Source of the DNA: Virgisporangium aliadipatigenens
GTDB lineage: Bacteria; Actinomycetota; Actinomycetes; Mycobacteriales; Micromonosporaceae
Direction of reading: 5' to 3'
DNA: 64,000 nt
Assembly (NCBI RefSeq): GCF_016863615.1
Contig: NZ_BOPF01000003.1
Coordinates: forward strand, 310,001-374,000
The notes under the pieces are model-generated. The model saw only the letters and a list, made by a program, of their open reading frames with translations. It was not told the origin of the DNA and ran no database searches. Positions 32,405 to 40,358 of this stretch are shown here, in pieces; within the stretch, counting starts at the first letter, position 1; every line of letters begins with the position of its first letter. A program made the translations under genes and the position numbers.

Positions 32405-34188
32405 GCACCTACCGGGCCGTCTGGTCGATCGTCCGCCGCACGCCGCGGCTGTACGCGCTCGACATCCTGTTCCAGTTGCTGCGCAACGGAATTCCGCTCC
32501 TTCCCGCGCTCATCGTGCGCGAGGTATTCGACCGGTTGACGCACGGCGAGGCGCTGCACGCGGGGTTTTGGGCGCTGCTGGCCGCGTTCGTCGGGGTCGC
32601 GGTCGCACGGGTGGCGGCGTTGCTTCTGAGCACCGGTACCGACGGGACACTCGCCGGCGCGGGACAGGCGCTGCTGACCCGCAACTACCTCGAGCGGGTG
32701 CTGAACCAGCCCGGGGCGGAGAAGTCGGAGATCGCGACCGGAGACCTCGTCGGCCGGGTCAGCAACGACACCACACTCGTCATGAACGCCGTGGTGCTGA
32801 CCCTGGTGACGTTCGGCGCCGGCGCGCAGGCCGTACTCGCCTTCGCGATCATGTTCAGCATCGACCCGAACATCACGTTGATCGTGTTCGTGCCGATGGT
32901 CGCCGCCGGGTTCCTCATCAACGTCACCAGCAACAGCATCAAGAAGTATCACGGGGAGAGCCGGCAGGCCGCCGGAGACGTCTCCGCCTTCCTGCGCGAG
33001 ATGTTCAACTCCGTGCAGGCGGTGCAGCTCGCGAACGCCACCGAGCGGGTGATGGACCAGTTCGTCCGCCTGAACGAGATCCGACGTCACAGGTCGCTGC
33101 GCAGTCGGCTGTTCACCAACGTGTTCCTCGGCTCCGTGTGGACGAACACGGCCTATCTGGGTACCGGCATCGTCCTGCTGCTGTCGGCGGCGAAGTTCAA
33201 GAACGGCACGTTCACGCTCGGCGACCTGGTGCTGTTCATCGCCTACCTCGGCTGGATCACCGACTTCACGTCGCTGGTGAGCCAGAGCCTCGCGAGCCTG
33301 AAGCAGGCGGGAAAATCGCTGCAGAGAATCTCCGACGGACTCCCGGCCGGTGACGGACTGGCCGACCTCGTGACGCATCGACCGACGCGGCCGGCGCCAC
33401 CGGAGACGGAGGAACACTGCGACCGGGTCGAGCACCGTCCGCTGCGACTGCTCGAGGCCCAGGGACTCTCGTACCGGTACGCCTCGTCCGGCCGCGGCGT
33501 CAGGGATGTCGACCTGCGGATCCCCCGCGGTGCCTTCGTCGTCGTCACCGGGGGAGTGGGCAGCGGCAAGACGACGCTGTTGCGGCTCGTGCTGGGGCTG
33601 CTGGAGCCGCAGGCCGGGACTATCCGTTGGAACGGCGCCGAGGTGCCCGACCCCGCCGGGTTCTTCGTTCCTCCGCACAGCGCCTACACCCCGCAGGTGC
33701 CCCGGCTCATGAGCGCCACGGTGCGGCAGAACATCCTGCTGGGTCTGCCGGACCAGCAGGCACGGATGTCGCGTGCCGTGCGATCGGCAGTGCTGGAACG
33801 CGACGTGGAGGTGCTCGACGACGGTCTGGACACCATGGTCGGGCCGAAGGGAGCCAAGCTCTCCGGCGGTCAGGCCCAGCGTGTCGCGACGGCGCGGATG
33901 TTCGCGCGCGAGGCGGACCTGCTGGTGTTCGACGACCTGTCGAGCAGCCTCGACGTCAACACCGAACGGCTGCTGTGGGAGCGGCTCGGCGAGCGCGTCG
34001 ACCAGACGTGTCTCGCGGTGTCGAACCGGCGGATCGCCTTCGAGCGGGCGAGCCACATCGTCGTCATGCACAACGGATCTGTGGAGGCCACGGGCACCTT
34101 CGACCAGTTGCGGCGCAACAGCCCGTCGTTGCAACGGATTCTGCACGGCGACGAGTCCCCGAACGAACAGCAGTCCCGCACGACATGA
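32401..34188 (+). CDS. ABC exporter half-transporter, subunit 2 (degenerate ATP site)
   Basis: A 595-residue TMD-NBD half-transporter translationally coupled to subunit 1. Walker A is GGVGSGKTT and the signature is intact (LSGGQAQR). Walker B ends LLVFDDLSS, with Asp in place of catalytic Glu, and the H-loop position reads VSNRRIA, with Asn in place of His. Paired with subunit 1, whose signature is degenerate but whose Walker B and H-loop are normal, this predicts one working and one degenerate ATP site. That is the usual design of heterodimeric exporters such as TM287/288. MbtH, 15 bp downstream, is in the same transcript. Confidence 0.92.
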   Translation: MSTYRAVWSIVRRTPRLYALDILFQLLRNGIPLLPALIVREVFDRLTHGEALHAGFWALLAAFVGVAVARVAALLLSTGTDGTLAGAGQALLTRNYLERVLNQPGAEKSEIATGDLVGRVSNDTTLVMNAVVLTLVTFGAGAQAVLAFAIMFSIDPNITLIVFVPMVAAGFLINVTSNSIKKYHGESRQAAGDVSAFLREMFNSVQAVQLANATERVMDQFVRLNEIRRHRSLRSRLFTNVFLGSVWTNTAYLGTGIVLLLSAAKFKNGTFTLGDLVLFIAYLGWITDFTSLVSQSLASLKQAGKSLQRISDGLPAGDGLADLVTHRPTRPAPPETEEHCDRVEHRPLRLLEAQGLSYRYASSGRGVRDVDLRIPRGAFVVVTGGVGSGKTTLLRLVLGLLEPQAGTIRWNGAEVPDPAGFFVPPHSAYTPQVPRLMSATVRQNILLGLPDQQARMSRAVRSAVLERDVEVLDDGLDTMVGPKGAKLSGGQAQRVATARMFAREADLLVFDDLSSSLDVNTERLLWERLGERVDQTCLAVSNRRIAFERASHIVVMHNGSVEATGTFDQLRRNSPSLQRILHGDESPNEQQSRTT

Positions 34189-34203
34189 GGCAGGAGGCAG
34201 GAG

Positions 34204-34431
34204 ATGCAGGATCTCGACGAGGACGACACGACCTACAAGGTGGTTGTCAACGCGGAGGAGCAGTACTCCATCTGGCCGAACGGTCGGGAGAACCCGCTGG
34301 GATGGTTCGACGTCGGACCGTCCGGGCCCAGGTCGGAGTGCCTGGCGTACATCGAGACCACGTGGACCGACATGCGTCCGTTGAGCGTGCGTCGACACAT
34401 GGAACGTTCTGTCGCCGGCGAAGGTTCGTGA
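34204..34431 (+). CDS. mbtH: MbtH-like NRPS chaperone
   Basis: A 75-residue MbtH-family protein, a partner that many A domains need for folding and activity. Family residues are visible: YKVVVNAEEQYSIWP, NPLGWFDVG, CLAYIETTWTDMRP. The three conserved Trp are present. AGGAGG precedes the ATG. It is the only MbtH in the window and likely serves all A domains of the cluster. Confidence 0.95.
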   Translation: MQDLDEDDTTYKVVVNAEEQYSIWPNGRENPLGWFDVGPSGPRSECLAYIETTWTDMRPLSVRRHMERSVAGEGS

Positions 34432-34438
34432 GGACGTC

Positions 34439-34945
34439 GTGCGAACGGTAGAGCGTGCGACGGACACCGCGGTGCTCGAGGAGGTGTTCGCGAAGATCGG
34501 TACCGACTTCCGGGGCACCCTGCAGGAGCGTATGCGGATCGAATTCTCCGAGGTGACGTCGCAGCGGGTTGTCGCCCGCATGCCCGTGGCGGGTAACGGG
34601 CGGTCGTTCGGGATGCTCCACGGCGGAGCGTCATGTGTGTTCGCTGAGACCATGGCGACGGTCGGGGCCGCGCTCCATGCTCCGCCCGGCCATCTGGCGA
34701 TCGGAATCGAGATCAGCGCGACGCACCACCGCGCGGTGAAAGCCGGTCAGGTGACCGGCGTGGCGACAGCGGTCCACCTCGGCCGGACACTCGCGAGCTA
34801 CGACGTGGTGATTTCTGACGAGCGGGAACGGCGGATCTGCACGGCGAGAGTCACGTGTCTCGTCCGGCCGGCGAAGAGCCTGCCGGTCGACGCCGTGGAG
34901 AAGTCCGACGGAGTGTCGCTCGACGCTCGGTCGGCGGACAGCTGA
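34439..34945 (+). CDS. PaaI-type hotdog thioesterase
   Basis: A 168-residue hotdog-fold protein. The PaaI hallmark is FGMLHGGASCVFAETMATVGA near residues 58-78, with the HGG loop and an acidic catalytic residue on the following helix. It would hydrolyse acyl-CoA or acyl-carrier thioesters. In this operon it may proofread the acid starter or unload carriers. It is distinct from the alpha/beta type II thioesterase elsewhere in the cluster. GTG start with GAGGA about 5 nt upstream, 7 bp after mbtH. Confidence 0.82.
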   Translation: MRTVERATDTAVLEEVFAKIGTDFRGTLQERMRIEFSEVTSQRVVARMPVAGNGRSFGMLHGGASCVFAETMATVGAALHAPPGHLAIGIEISATHHRAVKAGQVTGVATAVHLGRTLASYDVVISDERERRICTARVTCLVRPAKSLPVDAVEKSDGVSLDARSADS

Positions 34946-34994
34946 CGTCCGCCCGCCGGGTCTGTTCCTGTCGTATCTACGGAAGGCCTTGACG

Positions 34995-35981
34995 ATGCAC
35001 ACCCTCCCCGCTCCGGTGACCGTGGTGGACGTGCCGGCGGAATGGTCGGCTCGGATCCCGCGTCGGACGGAGTCGCCCTATCGCTCCGACGAGGAGTTCG
35101 AACAGTTGTGGCATCAGGCCGAGGCGCTCGGTCAGCGGCTTCCCGACCGGGTCAGGACGGCACTGAAGGAACTGCGTGATCGCCGCCTGCCGGACGGGAC
35201 GCTGCTGTTGCGCGGCTTCGCCTTCGACGACGGGTCGCTCGGCCCGACACCGGACAACTGGCTGACACCCGTAGAGGAGGAACGCGGGTGGATTCCGGAG
35301 ACGTGCCTTCTGGCGGTGGCCTCGGTGCTCGGCGAGGTATTCGCCTTCGCGCGACAGCACCGCGGGCGACTGATCCAGAACATGGTGCCGGTGCGCGCCG
35401 ATGCCACCACGCAGAAGGGCACCGGCAGCCGCGTCTTCCTCGAGTGGCACAACGAGGACGCGTTCGACGAATTTCGGGCGGACTTCGTCGCACTGCTGTG
35501 TGTGCGGTCGGACCCCTCGGCGCGAACGGGAGTCGTCTGTGTCGACCACCTGAACCTGTCCGATCGGCACCTCGCCGTTCTCGCGCAGCCGCGCTTCGTG
35601 TTGGGCGTCGACGTGGCGAGCGGTGGCTCGGGCGGTGCGGCGGACGGGATCGTCGCGCCCATCATCGAACACGATCCGAACGGGGCCGTGACCATTCGCG
35701 TGGACACCGATCAGGTCTGGGCCGTCGACGGCGACGCGGAGGCGGCCGAGGCGTTGCGTGCCCTGATGGACGCGGTCCCCGCCGCCGCCCGCTACGTCGG
35801 GCTCCAGGCCGGCGAGGTGTTGATCATGGACAACCGTCGGACGCTGCACGGGCGTACCGCGTACGAACCCCGCTTCGACGGAACCGACAGATGGTTGCAA
35901 CGCGTGAGCATCACCACCGATCTGCTTCGGTCGAGCGGACGGCGCCGGGGCTCCTCGCGGATCGTCGCGAACGCCGGCTGA
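34995..35981 (+). CDS. Fe(II)/2-oxoglutarate amino-acid beta-hydroxylase (VioC/AsnO-like)
   Basis: A 328-residue clavaminate-synthase-like oxygenase. The first Fe ligands are in EWHNEDAFDEF (HxE) near residue 155. ADFVALLCVR follows, as in AsnO, VioC and OrfP. The distal His and the 2OG-binding Arg lie in NRRTLHGRTAYEPRFDGTDRWLQRV near 285-310. Relatives hydroxylate C3 of free arginine, asparagine or related residues. With methylarginine and ureohydrolase genes in the cluster, an arginine-type substrate is likely but not proven. I chose ATG 34995, 8 nt after GGAAGG; a TTG at 34989 is also in frame. It is the last gene of the cluster. Confidence 0.87.
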   Translation: MHTLPAPVTVVDVPAEWSARIPRRTESPYRSDEEFEQLWHQAEALGQRLPDRVRTALKELRDRRLPDGTLLLRGFAFDDGSLGPTPDNWLTPVEEERGWIPETCLLAVASVLGEVFAFARQHRGRLIQNMVPVRADATTQKGTGSRVFLEWHNEDAFDEFRADFVALLCVRSDPSARTGVVCVDHLNLSDRHLAVLAQPRFVLGVDVASGGSGGAADGIVAPIIEHDPNGAVTIRVDTDQVWAVDGDAEAAEALRALMDAVPAAARYVGLQAGEVLIMDNRRTLHGRTAYEPRFDGTDRWLQRVSITTDLLRSSGRRRGSSRIVANAG

Positions 35982-36021
35982 TCCGCGGCACGGCACACGG
36001 CTTCCGCTCTCCCGTCGGAAA

Positions 36022-36049
36022 GGGGCGGCCCCCGCCTGGGAGCCGCCCC
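36022..36049. terminator. Strong hairpin between the NRPS cluster and the two-component operon
   Basis: GGGGCGGC at 36022-36029 pairs perfectly with GCCGCCCC at 36042-36049 around a 12-nt loop. It lies 41 bp after the oxygenase stop and 63 bp from the end of the convergent response-regulator gene, so it can terminate both directions. There is no T-run, which is common for actinobacterial terminators. It is a convenient right boundary for the cluster. Confidence 0.7.
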
Positions 36050-36111
36050 GGTGTGCGAGCAGGCTCTCAGCGGGTGTGCCAGGGGGAACGCCCCAGCAGC
36101 CGGAATTCCGG

Positions 36112-36717
36112 TCAGATCCAGCCCAGGCGGCGGGCGATGCGGACCGCCTCGTGCCGGTTCGCCGCGCCGACCTTGCCCGCCGCCGAGGAGAGGTAGTTGC
36201 GGACCGTCCCCGGCGTCAGGGAGGCGCGCCGCGCGATCTCCTCCACCGGCGCGCCGTCGGCGGCCAGTTCGAGGACGTCGGCCTCGCGCGGGGTGAGCGG
36301 GCTGTCGCCGGCGCTGATCGCGTCCGCCGCCAGTTGCGGGTCGACGTAGCGGCCTCCACTGTGGACCGTTCGCACGACGTCGGCGAGCACCTGCGCGGAG
36401 ACGGTCTTCGGCAGGAAACCCCGCACGCCGGCCGCGAGCGCGCGCTTCAGGTGCCCGGGGCGGCCGTGGCTGGTGACGATCATCGTGTGGCAGCCGGGGA
36501 CGTCGGCGTGGATCGCCGTGGCCACCGCCACGCCGTCGATGTCCGGCAGTTGCAGGTCCAGCACCGCCACGTCGGGCCGCAGCGCCCGGGCCATCGACAG
36601 CGCCTCCGCGCCGGTCGCGGCCTGCGCCGTCACGTCGAGGTCCTCCTCGAGGCCGAGCAGCGCCGCCAGCGCGCCCCGGATCAGATGTTCGTCCTCCGCG
36701 AGCAGGATCTTGATCAT
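36112..36717 (-). CDS. LuxR/NarL-type response regulator
   Basis: A 201-residue regulator with an N-terminal receiver (acidic pocket LLAEDEH, phospho-acceptor Asp in VAVLDLQLPD, Lys in FLPKTVS) and a C-terminal LuxR HTH (LTPREADVLELAADG...VRNYLSSAAGKVG). Its ATG overlaps the kinase stop (ATGA), making a tight kinase-regulator pair. Upstream are an ABC-2 permease and ATPase, the arrangement of DesKR/LiaSR-type systems that sense membrane or drug stress. It probably autoregulates through the dyad at 39743-39754. Confidence 0.92.
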   Translation of the reverse strand: MIKILLAEDEHLIRGALAALLGLEEDLDVTAQAATGAEALSMARALRPDVAVLDLQLPDIDGVAVATAIHADVPGCHTMIVTSHGRPGHLKRALAAGVRGFLPKTVSAQVLADVVRTVHSGGRYVDPQLAADAISAGDSPLTPREADVLELAADGAPVEEIARRASLTPGTVRNYLSSAAGKVGAANRHEAVRIARRLGWI

Positions 36718-37865
36718 TTGGAACGCCCCAACGGCAGCCGCGCCGTCAACCGGAAACGCTCGGGCGCCGGCCGTTCGGTGTGCACCGTGCCGCCGAGGGT
36801 CATGAGGCGTTCGGCCAGGCCGGCCAGGCCCGAGCCGTTCGCGCCGTCCACTGTGGACACGCCGTCGTTCTCCATCGTCAGGGTCACCCGGGCCGCCGCG
36901 CGTTCCAGCCGCACGGTGCAGGTCTTCGCCTCGCTGTGGCGCAGGACGTTGGTGCTGCCCTCGCGCACCACCCAGCCGAGCGCGGCCTGCACCGGCTCCG
37001 GCAGTCCGGTGCCGTCGTCGCCCTCGATCTCGCACTCCACCCCGGCGGCCGAGAGCACGGCGCGGGCACCCGCCAGTTCGCTGCGCAGGTCGGTCTCCCG
37101 GTAGCCGCGCACCACCTCGCGCATCTCCGTCAGCGAACGTTCCGCCAGGCGGCGGATCTCCTGGACCTCGGCCAGCGCGCCGTCGTGGCCGCGGCGGGTC
37201 AGCTCCGCGGCCAGTTCGCTCTTGATGGCGATCACGCTCAGGTCGCGGCCCACGACGTCGTGCAGATCCCGCGCGAAGCGAAGCCGCTCCTCCGCGACCG
37301 CCAGCCGGGCCTCGGTCCGCTTGGTGGCGTCGAGCCGGCGCACCGTCACCAGCATCCACAGCGACACCCGGAACGTCACCACCGTCAGCGAGAGCAGCAG
37401 GACGACCAGGAGCGCCGCGGCCATCGCCTCGTCCGGCCGCGCACCGAGCAGGAGCACGACCGCGCCCGTTCCCACGGAAAGAAGAGCGCCCGAAGCGACC
37501 ACCGTGCGTAGCGGCAGACAGACCGACAGGGCGGTGACAAAGGCGCCGATCACCGACACCCCGACGAACACGGCGCTGTTCCCGTCCGGCGCGAGTACCA
37601 CGCCCGCCACGGCGAGTGCGGCGGTGCTGACCGCGCCCGCCGTCAGCCAGCGCGTCGACAGCGGCCGATCCGCCAGGTGGTGCCGCAGGCCGTCGCGGAT
37701 CAGGAACCCGCAGACCACCGCGTGCAGCGCGCTCGCCGTCACCAGCACGGGCTTCGAGGCGTGCGGATCCGACTCGGTCGCCGACAGCACCAGCATCGGC
37801 TCCCACAGACCGACGAAGTACATCGAGACGCGGGTGTACAGGTCGAAGCGCGCCGTCGCGCCCAT
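36714..37865 (-). CDS. HisKA_3-type sensor histidine kinase
   Basis: A kinase of about 383 residues with six hydrophobic segments in the first 180 residues, then the phospho-acceptor box FARDLHDVVGRDLSVIA and an ATP-binding domain (REGSTNVLRHSEAKTC, GSGLAGLAERL). This is the DesK/LiaS-like class pairing with NarL-type regulators. I use ATG 37865. A TTG that overlaps the permease stop would add 12 residues and has a better-spaced GGGAG. Membrane-embedded sensing of the ABC transporter state or of lipids is inference. Confidence 0.88.
   Translation of the reverse strand: MGATARFDLYTRVSMYFVGLWEPMLVLSATESDPHASKPVLVTASALHAVVCGFLIRDGLRHHLADRPLSTRWLTAGAVSTAALAVAGVVLAPDGNSAVFVGVSVIGAFVTALSVCLPLRTVVASGALLSVGTGAVVLLLGARPDEAMAAALLVVLLLSLTVVTFRVSLWMLVTVRRLDATKRTEARLAVAEERLRFARDLHDVVGRDLSVIAIKSELAAELTRRGHDGALAEVQEIRRLAERSLTEMREVVRGYRETDLRSELAGARAVLSAAGVECEIEGDDGTGLPEPVQAALGWVVREGSTNVLRHSEAKTCTVRLERAAARVTLTMENDGVSTVDGANGSGLAGLAERLMTLGGTVHTERPAPERFRLTARLPLGRSK
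36846..36858. repeat. GTCCAC-T-GTGGAC palindrome copy inside the kinase gene
   Basis: A perfect 6+6 palindrome in coding sequence, matching the intergenic copy at 61381-61393 except for the centre base. A one-mismatch copy lies 492 bp away at 36354-36366 in the response-regulator gene. Confidence 0.5.
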
Positions 37866-37897
37866 GCTCCGCCAGCGGTGGAGCAACCGTCGGGGGT

Positions 37898-38773
37898 TCA
37901 ACGGCGCGGCTCCCACCGGAAGAACCGGCGCACCGTCCACACCCCCACCCCGATCCACGCGACCAGCACCGCCAGCGGCAGACCCGCGGGGCGCAACGTT
38001 CCGACGAAATCTACCGGCGCGCGCTCGCCCGTGGTGCCTACCCAGCCGAGCCGCATCAGCTCCATCACCGGCGTCAACGGCAGGAACCGGGCGATCTCCG
38101 GCACCGGATCCGGCCACTGCGTGGCGGGGAAGACGACGCCGGAGGCGAACAGGCAGATCAGCACCAGCGGCATGGTCGTCAACTGTGCCAGTTCGGTGCT
38201 GCGGGTGAAGACCGAACTGGCCGCCGCCAGCAGCCAGAACACGACGAGGCCGCCGAGCATCCCGAGGAGCATCAGCGGCGCGTTCACCGGCACCGGCAGG
38301 TCCAGCAGCAGCGCGCCCACCGGGACGGCGACGGCCATCTGGATCAGCGCGCCGGCCACCGCCGGGACCGCCGTGCCGGCGAGAATCTCCGCGTCGGTGC
38401 ACTCGCCGGTGCGCAGCCGCTTGAGCACGAGTTCCTCGCGGCGGGCCACGTAGGCAGTGGCGAGGTTGTAGTAGACGACGTACAGCAGCAGGAATCCGGC
38501 GAGGCCGGTCAGCGAGTACGCCCGCGCCGCCATGCCGATGTCGAGGTCCTCCAGGATCGGCGCGAAGAGGAACAGGCTTCCGATCGGGAGGAGCAGTGCC
38601 GTGCCGAGGGCGAGGCGGTTGCGCAGCAGGAGGAGGAGTTCGGCGCGGGCGAGCGCGGTGATCCGGCGCCGCACGCCGGCGGTTCGCCCGTTCCGGCCGG
38701 TGTCCCGTGCGCCCATGTCGTCACCCGTCCCGCTCACGGTGCTGTCTCGCACCGCGGTGTCTCTTTCGGTCAT
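37898..38773 (-). CDS. ABC-2 type permease
   Basis: A 291-residue membrane protein with six hydrophobic segments after a cytoplasmic N-terminus of about 40 residues. The ABC-2 signature LTTMPLVLICLFASGVVFPATQWPDPV, followed by RFLPLTPVMELMRLGW, is clear. It forms a drug or lipid exporter with the ATPase whose stop overlaps its ATG (ATGA). It is the second gene of the ATPase-permease-kinase-regulator operon. Confidence 0.9.
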   Translation of the reverse strand: MTERDTAVRDSTVSGTGDDMGARDTGRNGRTAGVRRRITALARAELLLLLRNRLALGTALLLPIGSLFLFAPILEDLDIGMAARAYSLTGLAGFLLLYVVYYNLATAYVARREELVLKRLRTGECTDAEILAGTAVPAVAGALIQMAVAVPVGALLLDLPVPVNAPLMLLGMLGGLVVFWLLAAASSVFTRSTELAQLTTMPLVLICLFASGVVFPATQWPDPVPEIARFLPLTPVMELMRLGWVGTTGERAPVDFVGTLRPAGLPLAVLVAWIGVGVWTVRRFFRWEPRR

Positions 38774-39684
38774 GCCGGCACCTCTTCCGCGATCGCCATG
38801 AACGCCTCGTCCAGGGAGGCCTCCCGGGCGTCCAGCCCGTCCAGGGTGATGCCGAGCCGCTGCGCCCAGGTCAGCAGCGCGGTCAGGGTCTCCTGCAGCG
38901 CGTCCGTGCGGATGGTCACCCGGCCGCCGGTGGTGGTGCTGTCGCGCACGCCGGGCAGTTCCGGGAGGGCGGGGACGCCGTCCGCCGCGAAGCCGATCCG
39001 CGCCGGGTACCGGCGGACCAGTTCGCCGATGGTGCCGTGCGCGGCGATCCGGCCCCGGTGCATGATCGCCACCCGGTCCGCCAGCTCCTGCGCCTCGGTC
39101 AGGTAGTGCGTCGTCAGCAGGATCGTCGTGCCGCCCGCGCGCAGCGCCCGGATCAACTCCCAGGCGTTCTGCCGGCTCTGCGGGTCCAGGCCGGTCGTCG
39201 GCTCGTCCAGGAAGAGCACGTCCGGCCGGCCCAGAACGGCGAGGGCCAGGTCGAGGCGACGGCGTTCGCCGCCGGACAGCTGCTGCACCGGGGTGCTCGC
39301 GCGGTGCGCCAGGTCCACCAGCTCCAGCGTCGGCGCCACGGAACGCGGCCGGGTCAGCGTGCCCGCCCACATCCGCGCCGTCTCGGCGACCGTGAGCGTC
39401 GACGGGAAGCCGCCCTCCTGCAGCATCACGCCGATGCGGGGGCGCACGGCGCGGCGTTCGCGGAACGGGTCGTGCCCCAGCACCCGCACCTGCCCGCCGG
39501 TGGCCGGCGCCAGCCCCTCCAGCACCTCCATCGTGGAGGTCTTGCCCGCGCCGTTCGTGCCGAGCAGGGCGAACAGCTCACCCTCGGCGACCGCGAACGA
39601 CACGTCCCGCACGGCTTCGTAGCCGCCCGACGCCCCGTAGCGGCGGCGCAGGCCGCGCGCCTCGACCACTCCTGTCCCGTTCAT
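38770..39684 (-). CDS. ABC transporter ATPase (drug-export type)
   Basis: An ATPase of about 304 residues: Walker A GTNGAGKTS, Q-loop VMLQEGG, signature LSGGERRR, Walker B VLFLDEPTTGLD, H-loop TTHYL. A C-terminal extension of about 80 residues is typical of DrrA/CcmA-like export ATPases. I start at ATG 39684. It is the first gene of the operon, and its upstream region carries the candidate response-regulator operator. Confidence 0.93.
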   Translation of the reverse strand: MNGTGVVEARGLRRRYGASGGYEAVRDVSFAVAEGELFALLGTNGAGKTSTMEVLEGLAPATGGQVRVLGHDPFRERRAVRPRIGVMLQEGGFPSTLTVAETARMWAGTLTRPRSVAPTLELVDLAHRASTPVQQLSGGERRRLDLALAVLGRPDVLFLDEPTTGLDPQSRQNAWELIRALRAGGTTILLTTHYLTEAQELADRVAIMHRGRIAAHGTIGELVRRYPARIGFAADGVPALPELPGVRDSTTTGGRVTIRTDALQETLTALLTWAQRLGITLDGLDAREASLDEAFMAIAEEVPA

Positions 39685-39742
39685 GCACACAGTCAACGGG
39701 CTGCGCGGGGGCGGCCGTAGTGCGCCGGTACACCGGTTCCGA

Positions 39743-39754
39743 TGACAAATGTCA
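39743..39754. promoter_or_regulatory. Candidate operator TGACA-AA-TGTCA for the adjacent response regulator
   Basis: A 5+5 dyad with a 2-bp centre lies 59 bp upstream of the ATPase start. NarL-type regulators linked to ABC-2 exporters often bind a TGACA/TGTCA dyad of this kind. Its position fits autoregulation of the operon. The same 120-bp region must also promote the small plus-strand gene at 39805; a TAATCT at 39792-39797 may be its -10. Confidence 0.45.
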
Positions 39755-39804
39755 GCGGTCGCGGGGGACGCGGGGGTGGCCGGGGGCGGGGTAATCTGGC
39801 GGGC

Positions 39805-39987
39805 ATGAATTCCGAGCGCGCTTCCGCCGACGAGACCGACGCGATGCTGGCCGCCGCCGGCATCACGGTCACGGCCGAGGGGCGCGAGCGGGCCCGGGCG
39901 CGGCTGCGGGCCGCCGACGAGCGGATGACACCAGAGGCGTGGGAGCGACTGCGCGCACGGTTGGGCCGCGCCGCCGACGCGGCGTGA
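39805..39987 (+). CDS. Small antitoxin-like protein
   Basis: A 60-residue, Arg/Ala/Glu-rich helical protein (AAAGITVTAEGRERARARL...MTPEAWERLRARLG). Size, charge and the GTGA overlap with a PIN-like gene suggest an antitoxin of a VapBC-like pair. No domain can be named from sequence alone. The ATG is 8 bp after a TAATCT -10-like element, so the transcript may be nearly leaderless. Confidence 0.6.
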   Translation: MNSERASADETDAMLAAAGITVTAEGRERARARLRAADERMTPEAWERLRARLGRAADAA

Positions 39988-40358
39988 AGTACCCCGTCCG
40001 CCTCGTCCTCGACACCACCGCGATGCTGGCCTTCACCGACGGTTCGGTAGCCGTCGGTGAGACCATCCGCGAGGTCGTCGACGAGGACGCCGGCTACGCG
40101 CTGCCGCACCTGTGCCTGGCCGAGGCCGTGGCGCTGATCGACGGGGAGCGGCTGCCGCTGCTGCACCTGCTCGCCCAGCACACCCACGCGACGGTCGAGC
40201 CGGCCGACGACGACTGGGAGGCACTCGGGCTCGCCACCCGGACCTTCGGCACGTCGGCCCGGGGTTCGGCCGTCGCGGCCACCACCCGCCACCGCGCGTA
40301 CCTGCTCACCGCGACACCGGCCGACTACGGGGAGATGGACGCCGTCATTCCGGTGTGA
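39984..40358 (+). CDS. PIN-domain-like (VapC-type) protein
   Basis: A 124-residue protein. LVLDTTAMLAFTDG gives the first acidic residue of a PIN RNase, LCLAEAVAL the second, and DDWEALGLATRTFG...AAATTRH-like C-terminal helices follow. The last acidic residues are less clear, so it may be inactive or a distant member. GTG start overlaps the stop of the small upstream gene. A toxin-antitoxin role is inference. Confidence 0.65.
   Translation: MKYPVRLVLDTTAMLAFTDGSVAVGETIREVVDEDAGYALPHLCLAEAVALIDGERLPLLHLLAQHTHATVEPADDDWEALGLATRTFGTSARGSAVAATTRHRAYLLTATPADYGEMDAVIPV

Noticed and set aside
32323-34653. A 776-codon minus-strand frame opposite the ABC exporter and MbtH genes
   Set aside because: It covers four clearly real plus-strand genes and has Arg/His/Gln-rich low-complexity composition without motifs.
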